The notes under the pieces are model-generated. The model made no database searches. It saw only the letters and a list, made by a program, of their open reading frames with translations, and was not told where the DNA came from. From assembly GCA_964453915.1 (NCBI GenBank), contig CAYVPW010000006.1, positions 1 to 44,895 on the forward strand: a stretch of 44,895 bases of DNA, given 5' to 3'. A program made the position numbers and the translations under genes. Shown here piece after piece: positions 35,307 to 41,615 of this stretch. Every line of letters begins with the position of its first letter. The stretch's first letter is position 1. Source of the stretch: UBA1259 sp964453915. GTDB taxonomy: Bacteria > Bacillota > Clostridia > Christensenellales > Borkfalkiaceae.

Positions 35307-35783
35307 TTACTCCTTAAAAGACTTTATTTCGGGAAGTTCTTGTTTTTCCTTGCTTTCCTCTGCCTTTTCTTTTTCTTCTTTTCTCTGCAAATAATCTTTA
35401 TAGTCTTTAGATTTATTAAGCGCTATTTCTTCCGTTTTATTGCCTACTATTATATAACTTAAAAGCATCACGACGACTAAAACCGCTATCGTGCATACTA
35501 CAGCTATCCACCACAACTCTATAAACAACGCCAAAAGAACGTATAAAATAACCAAGCTTAAAAGAACGCCGCCCAATAAAAAGTATATGGGTGCTTTTTC
35601 TTTTACCGCTGCGGTTAATGACGTTAAAGATAAAACAAAAAACAAAAGTGCAACACTATTCAATACGGGATGAACCAAAAAAGACGGAAACGCCAAGTAG
35701 TTAACCACCATAAACGCAACCGAAAGCACAACGCTTATAAGAGAGATTATCAAATAAGTTTTTTGTGTATTTTTTTCTTTCAT
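35307..35783 (-). CDS. Four-helix membrane protein, unrecognised
   Basis: A 158-residue protein with four hydrophobic segments in the first 112 residues and a charged, lysine/glutamate-rich cytoplasmic tail (DYLQRKEEKEKAEESKEKQE). No family is recognised. It is the first gene of the pncB-lspA-der run, with GGAGAAGTG before the ATG and an extended -10 promoter 36 bases upstream. Confidence 0.75.
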   Translation of the reverse strand: MKEKNTQKTYLIISLISVVLSVAFMVVNYLAFPSFLVHPVLNSVALLFFVLSLTSLTAAVKEKAPIYFLLGGVLLSLVILYVLLALFIELWWIAVVCTIAVLVVVMLLSYIIVGNKTEEIALNKSKDYKDYLQRKEEKEKAEESKEKQELPEIKSFKE

Positions 35784-35818
35784 AACACTTCTCCGATTTT
35801 ACTTACGCAATTTTTTTA

Positions 35819-35847
35819 AGTATACCACATATCGTTTTTTTTGTAAA
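35819..35847 (-). promoter_or_regulatory. Promoter of the pncB-lspA-rluD-der-plsY run
   Basis: On the minus strand TTTACA (35847-35842) and TATACT (35824-35819) are 17 bases apart. TGG just before the -10 box makes an extended -10 element. Confidence 0.72.
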
Positions 35848-35870
35848 TACAATTTAGGGGCAACAAAGGG

Positions 35871-35909
35871 TAAAAAATAAAAATTCGTCCGCAAAAAAAT
35901 GCGGACGAA
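35871..35909 (-). terminator. Terminator after glmM
   Basis: TTCGTCCGCA (35884-35893) pairs with TGCGGACGAA (35900-35909) in a perfect 10-bp stem. On the minus strand TTTTTATTTTTT follows. Confidence 0.93.
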
Positions 35910-35950
35910 CACGTTTTTTTGAAACTTTTCACACTAAAAACCAAATATTT

Positions 35951-37270
35951 TTAGTCTAAATCGTTTATTCTCTCTATTGTAGATACAAGTTTATTTGCAA
36001 TCCTTTCGTTTTTCTCTTTATCTTTGCTTTCCACCATTACCCTAATCTTAGGTTCCGTGCCGGACGCCCTTAACATAATTCTTCCAACGCCTTCTAACTC
36101 AATGTTAAATTCCGCCACTTCCTTTAACAACTCCTCGCTGTTCATAATGCGGAACTTATCTTTTACAATCACGTTTTTATTCGACTGCGGGTAAAGTTCT
36201 ATATTTAACGCTTCGGACATTTTCTTTTTTTCGTTTATCAGCATATTAGCAAGCGTTATTGCGGAAAGTATTCCGTCTCCCGTAGTGGCAATATCTTTTA
36301 AAATAATATGCCCGCTTTGCTCTCCGCCCAAAGATAAATTCTTTTCAATCAACTTTGCCAAAACGTATTTATCGCCTATATCCGTTCTTATAAGATTTAA
36401 GCCTCTTTCTTTAAGAGCGTTTTCTATAGCCATATTCGTGTGCCTAGTGCCAACCACGGTATCGCCTTTTAGCTTTCCTATCTTGTTAAAATATAATGCT
36501 AACGCATATATAATAACGTCTCCGTCTATAACCTCGCCCTTGTCGTTAACCGCAATAAGCCTATCAGCATCACCGTCAAAACAAAAGCCCATATCCGCTT
36601 TGTATCTAAAAATCTTTTTAGCAAGGTTTTGCGGATAAAGAGCACCGCAGTTTTTGTTTATCCTAAGCCCGTCGTTTACGCAGTTTGAAGCAATAACCGT
36701 TGCACCTAAGGCTCTAAACACTTCGGGGGCGATTTTATGCGCTGCACCGCACGCTCCGTCTAAAACAATAGTTAAACCGTCTAAACGGTTTTCGCTTGAA
36801 TTTATAAGGAACTTTTTATAAAGTTTAGATAGATTAAAGTTTTGCTCGTAAGTGCCTATATCGGGAAAATTATTTATTTTGTTGTGTATAAAACAGCGTT
36901 CTATTCTCTCTTCTTCTTTATCCCCTAGCTTATACCCGTCGCCGTTAAAAACCTTTATTCCGTTATATTCTCCGCTGTTATGAGATGCGCTTATCACAAC
37001 GCCGTAGTCGGCGTGTATCTCTTTTGTTATATAAGCAATTCCCGCTGTAGGAACAACGCCTATATCAATAACCTTTGCTCCGCCGCTCATTGCACCGCTT
37101 GCAACGCCAAGCGTTAAATAAGAATTAGATATTCTAGTATCAGAACCTATCACTATAGTAGGATTTACTTTAAGCGTAGATAAAGCGTTGCCTATTTTGT
37201 AAGCCGTTTCAAAAGTTAAATCTTCGTTTACCTTTCCTCTAAGGCCGTCCGTTCCAAAATACAATCCCAT
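35951..37270 (-). CDS. glmM: Phosphoglucosamine mutase
   Basis: Converts glucosamine-6-phosphate to glucosamine-1-phosphate for UDP-GlcNAc and cell-wall synthesis. The 439-residue alpha-phosphohexomutase has the opening FGTDGLRG, the phosphoserine loop ISASHNSGEYNGIKVF near residues 94-109, metal loop DGDADRLIAV near 234-243, sugar loop GGEQSGHI and the C-terminal phosphate loop ASGTEPKIRVMVE. Its ATG shares one base with the stop of the upstream acetyltransferase gene. The product of this enzyme is the substrate of that neighbour, so the two act in sequence. Confidence 0.96.
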   Translation of the reverse strand: MGLYFGTDGLRGKVNEDLTFETAYKIGNALSTLKVNPTIVIGSDTRISNSYLTLGVASGAMSGGAKVIDIGVVPTAGIAYITKEIHADYGVVISASHNSGEYNGIKVFNGDGYKLGDKEEERIERCFIHNKINNFPDIGTYEQNFNLSKLYKKFLINSSENRLDGLTIVLDGACGAAHKIAPEVFRALGATVIASNCVNDGLRINKNCGALYPQNLAKKIFRYKADMGFCFDGDADRLIAVNDKGEVIDGDVIIYALALYFNKIGKLKGDTVVGTRHTNMAIENALKERGLNLIRTDIGDKYVLAKLIEKNLSLGGEQSGHIILKDIATTGDGILSAITLANMLINEKKKMSEALNIELYPQSNKNVIVKDKFRIMNSEELLKEVAEFNIELEGVGRIMLRASGTEPKIRVMVESKDKEKNERIANKLVSTIERINDLD

Positions 37271-37920
37271 TATTTTATCCCCCTTTCTTTTAGATATAAA
37301 TGCGCACGCCCTTCTTTTGCTTCTTGTCTTACTCTGCCTATCACAAAATCGTCTTCTTTAACCTTTTTAGTAACGGTCGTTCCCGCACAGATATAAGAAT
37401 TGCTTTCTATTTCAACGGGCGCAATAACGTTGCAATTGCTGCCTATAAAACAGTTATCGCCAACCTTAACTCTGTTTTTTGCCCTACCGTTATAGTTAAC
37501 GAAAATCGCTCCGCAACCTATATTGCAACCGCTTCCAACGTCCGCATCGCCAACATATGCCAGGTGATTTGCCTTTGTCCCGTCGCCAACGTTAGAATTT
37601 TTTATTTCAACAAAATTTCCAACGTGAACGTCGTTGCCCAAAACCGCTTTCGGACGAAGCCTTGAAAAAGGACCTATTTTGCAATTTTTTCCGCAAACGG
37701 CATCTTCTGACTGACTGTAATTAACCGTAGTTCCTTCGCCTATAACGGAATCAACTATATGGTTGTTCGGCAACAAAACAACGTTATCTCCTATAATAGT
37801 GTTCCCGACAAGCCGGTTGTTTTCGTAAATTACAACGTTATCTCCTATTTTTACCGTTTTATCAATAAAAACAGACTTTTTATCCATAATTTTAAGGTTT
37901 TTACCGTGTAAAAACTTCAT
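37270..37920 (-). CDS. Free-standing GlmU-type acetyltransferase domain
   Basis: Acetylates glucosamine-1-phosphate to GlcNAc-1-phosphate if it acts like the C-terminal half of GlmU. The 216-residue protein is a left-handed beta-helix throughout. It has the GlmU stretch RLRPKAVLGNDVHVGNFVEIK, NHLAYVGDADVG with His119 matching the catalytic histidine of GlmU (H363 in E. coli), and a VNYNGRAKNRV segment. The N-terminal pyrophosphorylase domain of GlmU (GGxGTRM loop) is absent, both in the protein and upstream of it. The start is ATG 37920, eight bases after GGAGG, not the earlier methionines. First gene of a glmM operon with a perfect promoter. Confidence 0.88.
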   Translation of the reverse strand: MKFLHGKNLKIMDKKSVFIDKTVKIGDNVVIYENNRLVGNTIIGDNVVLLPNNHIVDSVIGEGTTVNYSQSEDAVCGKNCKIGPFSRLRPKAVLGNDVHVGNFVEIKNSNVGDGTKANHLAYVGDADVGSGCNIGCGAIFVNYNGRAKNRVKVGDNCFIGSNCNVIAPVEIESNSYICAGTTVTKKVKEDDFVIGRVRQEAKEGRAHLYLKERGIK

Positions 37921-37968
37921 TTTCCCCTCCATATACATAATTTTATTTTTTCTTTTTCATAATTTAAA

Positions 37969-37997
37969 ATTATATACCTGTTTTTATGTCTTGTCAA
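37969..37997 (-). promoter_or_regulatory. Promoter of the acetyltransferase-glmM operon
   Basis: On the minus strand TTGACA (37997-37992) and TATAAT (37974-37969) are exactly 17 bases apart. Perfect consensus, consistent with an essential wall-precursor operon. Confidence 0.88.
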
Positions 37998-38141
37998 TAC
38001 TAAATATGTAAAATTTTGCACTTATTTTGACTTTTTTGACGATTTTTAGGCGTTTTTCGACAAAACACGTTTTTATTTTTTAGGGTTAACTTTCAAAATT
38101 GTGTTTTAGTTTTATAAAACCCGTGTCTTATTTATCACGGT

Positions 38142-38170
38142 TTGACAAGGTTATTGCGTTGTGATACAAT
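38142..38170 (+). promoter_or_regulatory. Promoter of the nucleosidase-alkD operon
   Basis: TTGACA (38142-38147) and TACAAT (38165-38170) are 17 bases apart. Because the -10 box covers 38165-38170, the GTG at 38161 cannot be the gene start. This places translation at 38191. Confidence 0.82.
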
Positions 38171-38190
38171 ACCCCGTGAAAGGAGTTTTT

Positions 38191-38853
38191 ATGATTTGTT
38201 TTATCGTTGCATTAGAAAAAGAAGCACATTATCTTATAGAAAAATTTTCGGATAAAAGCGAAACCACCATCTCTTCTAAAAAGGTAATTTCAGGAACTGT
38301 ATTTAATAAAAACGCCGTTTTAATTTTATCCGGCATAGGCAAAGTAAACGCAGGGCTTGCAACTCAACTTGCCATAGATAAATTCAGTCCTGATTTTATT
38401 TTTAATTTCGGCACGGCGGGCGGTGCAAACGAAAACGTGGAAGCACTCTCTTACTACGCAATTGACCGTTGCTGTCAATACGATTTTGATATTACCGCTA
38501 TAGACGACGTTCCGGTGGGATATATACAAGATTATAACACCAACTATTTTTCTTGTTGCGTAAAGGGATTAAACGAATTTAAAAAAGTTTCTCTCGCCAC
38601 TGCGGACAAATTTTCTAATAAGCCGGAAGAGATAAAACTTGTAAACGACCTAAACTGCTCTGTAAGAGATATGGAAGGCGGCGCTATTGCCGAAGTGTGT
38701 TTAGCAAACGGAATTCCGCTATACTCCATTAAAGGAATTACGGACACCTATCAAAACCCCGCCAAACAGTTTTATGAAAATTTAATCACCGTTTGCAAAG
38801 GATTTCCTTCTGTAATAGAAAAAGCCTTAAACGGAATTTTTAATAATGAGTAA
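38191..38853 (+). CDS. 5'-methylthioadenosine/S-adenosylhomocysteine nucleosidase family
   Basis: Expected to cleave adenine from methylthioadenosine and S-adenosylhomocysteine. The 220-residue PNP/MTAN-fold protein has VALEKEA at residues 6-12 (Glu at the MTAN E12 place), ILSGIGKVNAGLATQ, FNFGTAGGANE, RDMEGGAIAEVC and KGITDTY, where typical MTAN enzymes read R-x-I-S-D. The catalytic aspartate is therefore kept but the preceding serine is threonine. A related nucleosidase activity such as futalosine hydrolase is possible. The start is ATG 38191 with AGGAG five bases upstream. Its end overlaps the next gene by eight bases. Confidence 0.82.
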   Translation: MICFIVALEKEAHYLIEKFSDKSETTISSKKVISGTVFNKNAVLILSGIGKVNAGLATQLAIDKFSPDFIFNFGTAGGANENVEALSYYAIDRCCQYDFDITAIDDVPVGYIQDYNTNYFSCCVKGLNEFKKVSLATADKFSNKPEEIKLVNDLNCSVRDMEGGAIAEVCLANGIPLYSIKGITDTYQNPAKQFYENLITVCKGFPSVIEKALNGIFNNE

Positions 38854-39532
38854 AATAGAAAATCTTTTAATTCCGCACATAAACAGAGAGTTTAAGGAAT
38901 TTAATAAAAAAATAGTTCCGGATACAAAATATGAAATGTTAGGAGTAAAAGTTCCTTTGCTAAAAAAGGTGGCAAAAGAACTTGCAAAAGACAACAACGC
39001 CCCCTATCAACTTTTAAAAGAAGAAAAAACTTACTACGAAGAGTTTTTAGTTTGCGGATTAACCGTTTCTTACGCCAAATTACCGTTAAAAGAAAAAATC
39101 GTTCTATTAGAAGAGTTTTTTAAGTATATAGATAACTGGGGCGTGTGCGACGTTTTAGCTTGCTCTTGTAAGTTTATAGAAAAAAACAAAAAAGAAACTT
39201 TTTCTTTTATAAAAAAGTGGATAAACTCACAAGAAACGTATACCGTGAGATTTGGAGTGGTTTGCCTTTTAGCATATTATATAAACGACGAATATATAGA
39301 CGATGTTTTGTCTATCGTTAAAGAAATTAACAGCAACGAATATTACGTTAATATGGGAATTGCTTGGCTTATAAGCGTTGCACTTGTAAAAGAGTTTGAT
39401 AAAACGCTCCCCTACTTGTTAAACAAAGAATTTTCACCTTTTATACACAATAAAGCGATACAAAAAGCAAGGGAAAGTTTTAGAATATCTCCCGATAAAA
39501 AAGAAATGCTAAAAAATTTAAGGATTAAATAA
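38846..39532 (+). CDS. AlkD-like DNA alkylation repair protein (HEAT-like)
   Basis: A 228-residue all-helical protein of the AlkC/AlkD superfamily, DNA glycosylases that remove bulky or cationic alkylated bases. Seen: MLGVKVPLLKKVAKELAK near residues 31-48, the EEFLVCGLTV segment, DNWGVCDVLA near 93-102 (a conserved active-site region) and VRFGVVCLLAYYI. It is translationally coupled to the upstream nucleosidase (ATGAGTAA overlap). Some family members bind DNA or RNA without catalysis, so activity is inferred. Confidence 0.87.
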   Translation: MSKIENLLIPHINREFKEFNKKIVPDTKYEMLGVKVPLLKKVAKELAKDNNAPYQLLKEEKTYYEEFLVCGLTVSYAKLPLKEKIVLLEEFFKYIDNWGVCDVLACSCKFIEKNKKETFSFIKKWINSQETYTVRFGVVCLLAYYINDEYIDDVLSIVKEINSNEYYVNMGIAWLISVALVKEFDKTLPYLLNKEFSPFIHNKAIQKARESFRISPDKKEMLKNLRIK

Positions 39533-39535
39533 AAA

Positions 39536-40096
39536 ATGAAAGATTCTTGGAAATACGTTTCCGTGTGGAACAACGTTAAAGTTATAATCTTCGTGCTTAT
39601 AACTTTTGCATTTTTATTCGTACCGTTTGCAATCACGGAAGAAAACGGCATAATATTTACCTATACCAAACTTCCCGTTATTGGGGACGGAGAGATAGTT
39701 TTACTTGCAAAAGACGCAGGCAACTTTTTTGCCGAATTTATTCAACAACAAAGCGGCTCTATCCCCTCTCTTTTATCAAGTTTATACAACGTTTCTTACA
39801 CGTTGTTTTTAGGAATTTTAGCGACGGACGTTATTTTTTGCCTTATACTTTCTTTATTAAGACTGAATACGCTTAGAATTATAATGAAAATCCTTAGTAT
39901 TTTTTGCGGATTTTTTATGATTATATTCGCAGCGATAAATCTTATTTACGTTATAGGATATTTTCACGCGTCCGGCTCTTATGCAATTGCCTTTTTCGAT
40001 ATGTTAAAAGGCTACGGCGTGATTTCTGCCTTTGTGTTTTTTATACTGGGAATAATTTATTCCGTAAAACAGTTTAAGTGGTTTTCTAGACCGTAA
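39536..40096 (+). CDS. Four-helix membrane protein, unrecognised
   Basis: A 186-residue integral membrane protein with helices near residues 11-33, 78-105, 110-138 and 156-178. An extracytoplasmic loop of about 45 residues lies between the first two. No family is recognised. It starts three bases after the alkD-like stop and shares the transcript. A terminator follows 18 bases after its stop. Confidence 0.72.
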   Translation: MKDSWKYVSVWNNVKVIIFVLITFAFLFVPFAITEENGIIFTYTKLPVIGDGEIVLLAKDAGNFFAEFIQQQSGSIPSLLSSLYNVSYTLFLGILATDVIFCLILSLLRLNTLRIIMKILSIFCGFFMIIFAAINLIYVIGYFHASGSYAIAFFDMLKGYGVISAFVFFILGIIYSVKQFKWFSRP

Positions 40097-40114
40097 AAAA
40101 GCAATAAAAACAAT

Positions 40115-40156
40115 AATCCCCATCGGTTTATATAAAAGTACCGACGGGGATTTTTT
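40115..40156. terminator. Bidirectional terminator between converging genes
   Basis: AATCCCCATCGGT (40115-40127) pairs with ACCGACGGGGATT (40140-40152) apart from one mismatch, followed by TTTTTT on the plus strand and by ATTGTTTTTATT on the minus strand. It overlaps the stop of the flavoprotein gene. Confidence 0.88.
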
Positions 40157-40775
40157 ATTTTACAAAGTTAGTGCGTGCACCTCTTTCTAATTCCGGAGGG
40201 TTTATACCGTTTTTAGCCGCTATTTCTTTACACTTTAATTCGTATGCCATTCCCTTTGCCAAGTTGCGCATTGTCTGAAGACCTTCTTCGTCCTTTACCA
40301 CGTCGTTTGCGTTAGAACCAAAAACCATATTCCAATACGTAGAAGAAACAACGGGCATACCGCTTATCATAAAATATTTGTTTATTATCTCTAACGTTGC
40401 AGTTGTTCCTGCACGGCGGGCAACCGCTATCGCGGAAGCAGGCTTAAACGCAAAATTCTTTCTTGCATAAAACACCCTGTCAAGCAAACTCTTAAGCGTT
40501 CCGTTAATCCCCGCATAATATACCGGCGTGCCTATAATAACGCCGTCTGCATTGTCGATTTTTTCTATCACACTATTCACAACGTCGCCGTTAATAACAC
40601 ACCTACCAGTTTTTAGACAACCGCCGCAAGCAACACAGCCGCTTACGGATTTATTTCCAACACAAAATATCTCGTATTCTATACCCTGTAAATTCAGTTC
40701 TTTTCCTATTTCGGAAAGAGCCGCATAAGTCGTTCCCTTCTCGTGAGGGCTACCGTTAATCATTAAAACTTTCAT
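40155..40775 (-). CDS. Iron-sulfur flavoprotein / NADPH-dependent FMN reductase family
   Basis: A 206-residue flavodoxin-fold redox protein. The FMN phosphate loop NGSPHEKGTTYAAL is near residues 7-20 and GTPVYYAGINGTLKSLLDR near 90-108. Cys47, Cys50, Cys53 and Cys59 form CX2CX2CX5C, the compact cysteine motif that binds a 4Fe-4S cluster in archaeal and clostridial iron-sulfur flavoproteins. It is cytoplasmic, with a likely role in electron transfer or oxygen/disulfide detoxification. The start is ATG 40775 after AGAGG. The 13-codon longer reading includes the promoter region. Monocistronic. Confidence 0.88.
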   Translation of the reverse strand: MKVLMINGSPHEKGTTYAALSEIGKELNLQGIEYEIFCVGNKSVSGCVACGGCLKTGRCVINGDVVNSVIEKIDNADGVIIGTPVYYAGINGTLKSLLDRVFYARKNFAFKPASAIAVARRAGTTATLEIINKYFMISGMPVVSSTYWNMVFGSNANDVVKDEEGLQTMRNLAKGMAYELKCKEIAAKNGINPPELERGARTNFVK

Positions 40776-40794
40776 AATTTTACCTCTACGACTA

Positions 40795-40822
40795 ATTTTA
40801 TCATATCTCAACAAAAAAACAA
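40795..40822 (-). promoter_or_regulatory. Probable promoter of the iron-sulfur flavoprotein gene
   Basis: On the minus strand TTGTTT (40822-40817) and TAAAAT (40800-40795) are 16 bases apart, with TGA before the -10 box (extended -10). Moderate match. Confidence 0.5.
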
Positions 40823-40865
40823 TAACTAAAAAATAAATTTTTTGTAAATATTTGCGTCGTTTGGT

Positions 40866-40894
40866 TTGACAAACCCTTTTTTATTTTATATAAT
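40866..40894 (+). promoter_or_regulatory. Promoter of tRNA-Thr
   Basis: TTGACA (40866-40871), 17 bases, TATAAT (40889-40894): perfect consensus, with transcription expected near 40901, 14 bases before the mature tRNA. Confidence 0.92.
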
Positions 40895-40914
40895 AGTCTA
40901 GCGTTCTCAGTTAT

Positions 40915-40990
40915 GCTGCTATGGCTCAGTTGGTAGAGCACATCCTTGGTAAGGATGAGGTCACCGGTTCGACTCCGGTTAGCAGCTCCA
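40915..40990 (+). tRNA. tRNA-Thr, anticodon GGU
   Basis: A full cloverleaf: acceptor GCTGCTA/TAGCAGC, D stem GCTC/GAGC, anticodon stem CATCC/GGATG with loop TTGGTAA (anticodon GGT, reading ACC/ACU), and T stem ACCGG/CCGGT with loop TTCGACT. Discriminator base T and an encoded CCA at 40988-40990. It has its own promoter and a terminator 5 bases later. Confidence 0.97.
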
Positions 40991-40995
40991 AATAA

Positions 40996-41036
40996 AAAAC
41001 CTTAAATGCATCAAAGCGTTTAAGGTTTTATTTTTT
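40996..41036 (+). terminator. Terminator of tRNA-Thr
   Basis: AAAACCTTAAA (40996-41006) pairs with TTTAAGGTTTT (41019-41029) around a 12-base loop, followed by TTTTTT at 41031-41036. Confidence 0.85.
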
Positions 41037-41055
41037 AAGTTTATAAATGCATTTT

Positions 41056-41086
41056 AAAAACCGCAAAGACAATCTTTGCGGTTTTT
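41056..41086. terminator. Terminator of the RHH/71-residue unit, probably bidirectional
   Basis: AAAAACCGCAAAGA and TCTTTGCGGTTTTT form a perfect 14-bp stem with a CAA loop. T-runs are built into both ends. It lies 15 bases beyond the minus-strand stop at 41102. Confidence 0.9.
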
Positions 41087-41101
41087 ACTTCTTTAACAAA
41101 A

Positions 41102-41317
41102 CTACGCCCCTAACATTGCGTTAACATATTCGTTAGAATAATCGGGTAAATCAACAAGCGTTTCGGCTATTTTTTTACCCTTCTTTTCCAAAGAGCGTAA
41201 TTGGTACAACTTTTGTCTTTGGGCTTGATTTTCGGTTTTCTTCGCAAGTTTCACATAAGGACTTGCTTTCAACCTTTCAATCTCTTCTAACACTTTTTCG
41301 TCCGTCATAACTTCCAT
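41102..41317 (-). CDS. Unrecognised 71-residue basic protein, partner of RHH protein
   Basis: A small, charged, mostly helical protein (18 Lys/Arg) with LKASPYVKLAKKTENQAQRQKLYQLRSLEKKGKKIAE at its core and a C-terminal DLPDYSNEYVNAMLGA. I do not know the family by name. I recall similar short proteins beside RHH proteins in clostridial accessory DNA, but this is memory, not a search. It starts two bases after the RHH stop, with AAGGAGAA overlapping that stop, so the two are one translational unit. A toxin role or an accessory DNA-binding role are both possible. Confidence 0.72.
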   Translation of the reverse strand: MEVMTDEKVLEEIERLKASPYVKLAKKTENQAQRQKLYQLRSLEKKGKKIAETLVDLPDYSNEYVNAMLGA

Positions 41318-41319
41318 AG

Positions 41320-41490
41320 TTATTCTCCTTTCTTTTCTTTTTGGATATAGTCTTTTAATGCTTCTCTTACGATATAACTCTTTGCAACTTCTTTCTTCTT
41401 TGCAATTCTTTCAATGTCGGCATTGAGTTCTTCCGAGATATACACACCAAGACAACACTTTCCAAGTTTTGCTGCATATCCTTTCTTCAT
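41320..41490 (-). CDS. Ribbon-helix-helix (CopG/Arc-type) DNA-binding protein
   Basis: A 56-residue protein. The N-terminal strand KCCLGVYISEELNADIERIAKKKEVAKSYIVREALKDYI fits the RHH fold: a beta strand, helix A, a turn, then helix B with the S-x-x-V-R-E-A-L pattern. The start is ATG 41490, with an ideal AAGGAGGT (41504-41497) six bases upstream. A reading from 41529 would run through a terminator hairpin. It probably represses its own two-gene operon with the 71-residue protein, as antitoxins do, but no toxin fold is visible in the partner. Confidence 0.8.
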   Translation of the reverse strand: MKKGYAAKLGKCCLGVYISEELNADIERIAKKKEVAKSYIVREALKDYIQKEKKGE

Positions 41491-41501
41491 TGCATTACCT
41501 C

Positions 41502-41543
41502 CTTGTAAAATAAAAAATGGGCTTGCCATATAAAGGCAAACCC
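41502..41543 (-). terminator. Second of two tandem terminators after cadA, in the RHH leader
   Basis: On the minus strand GGGTTTGCC, a 7-base loop and GGCAAGCCC (41543-41519), with one G-U pair, are followed by ATTTTTTATTTTAC. The RHH ribosome site begins immediately after, so this hairpin also lies in the leader of the RHH gene. Confidence 0.8.
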
Positions 41544-41548
41544 TAAAA

Positions 41549-41592
41549 TATTTGCAAATAAAAAATAGGCTTGCTTTTATATTGCAAACCTA
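41549..41592 (-). terminator. First of two tandem terminators after cadA
   Basis: On the minus strand TAGGTTTGC, a 9-base loop and GCAAGCCTA (41592-41566), followed by TTTTTTATTTGC. Its arms, the position of its G-U pair and its tail are nearly the same as in the next hairpin, indicating a local duplication. Confidence 0.8.
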
Positions 41593-41615
41593 TTGTATAA
41601 TATCATTTTATAATT

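Noticed and set aside
37943..37960. Mini-ORF M-K-K-K-K in the acetyltransferase leader, as a leader peptide
   Set aside because: It has no ribosome site, and runs of lysine codons are expected by chance in A-rich DNA.
38161..38190. GTG start for the nucleosidase at 38161
   Set aside because: The -10 box of a 17-base-spaced promoter lies at 38165-38170, so this codon would not be transcribed. The ATG at 38191 has AGGAG.
40915..41100. tRNA-Thr as an integration site of a mobile element
   Set aside because: I saw no repeat of the tRNA 3' end elsewhere in the window and no integrase gene.
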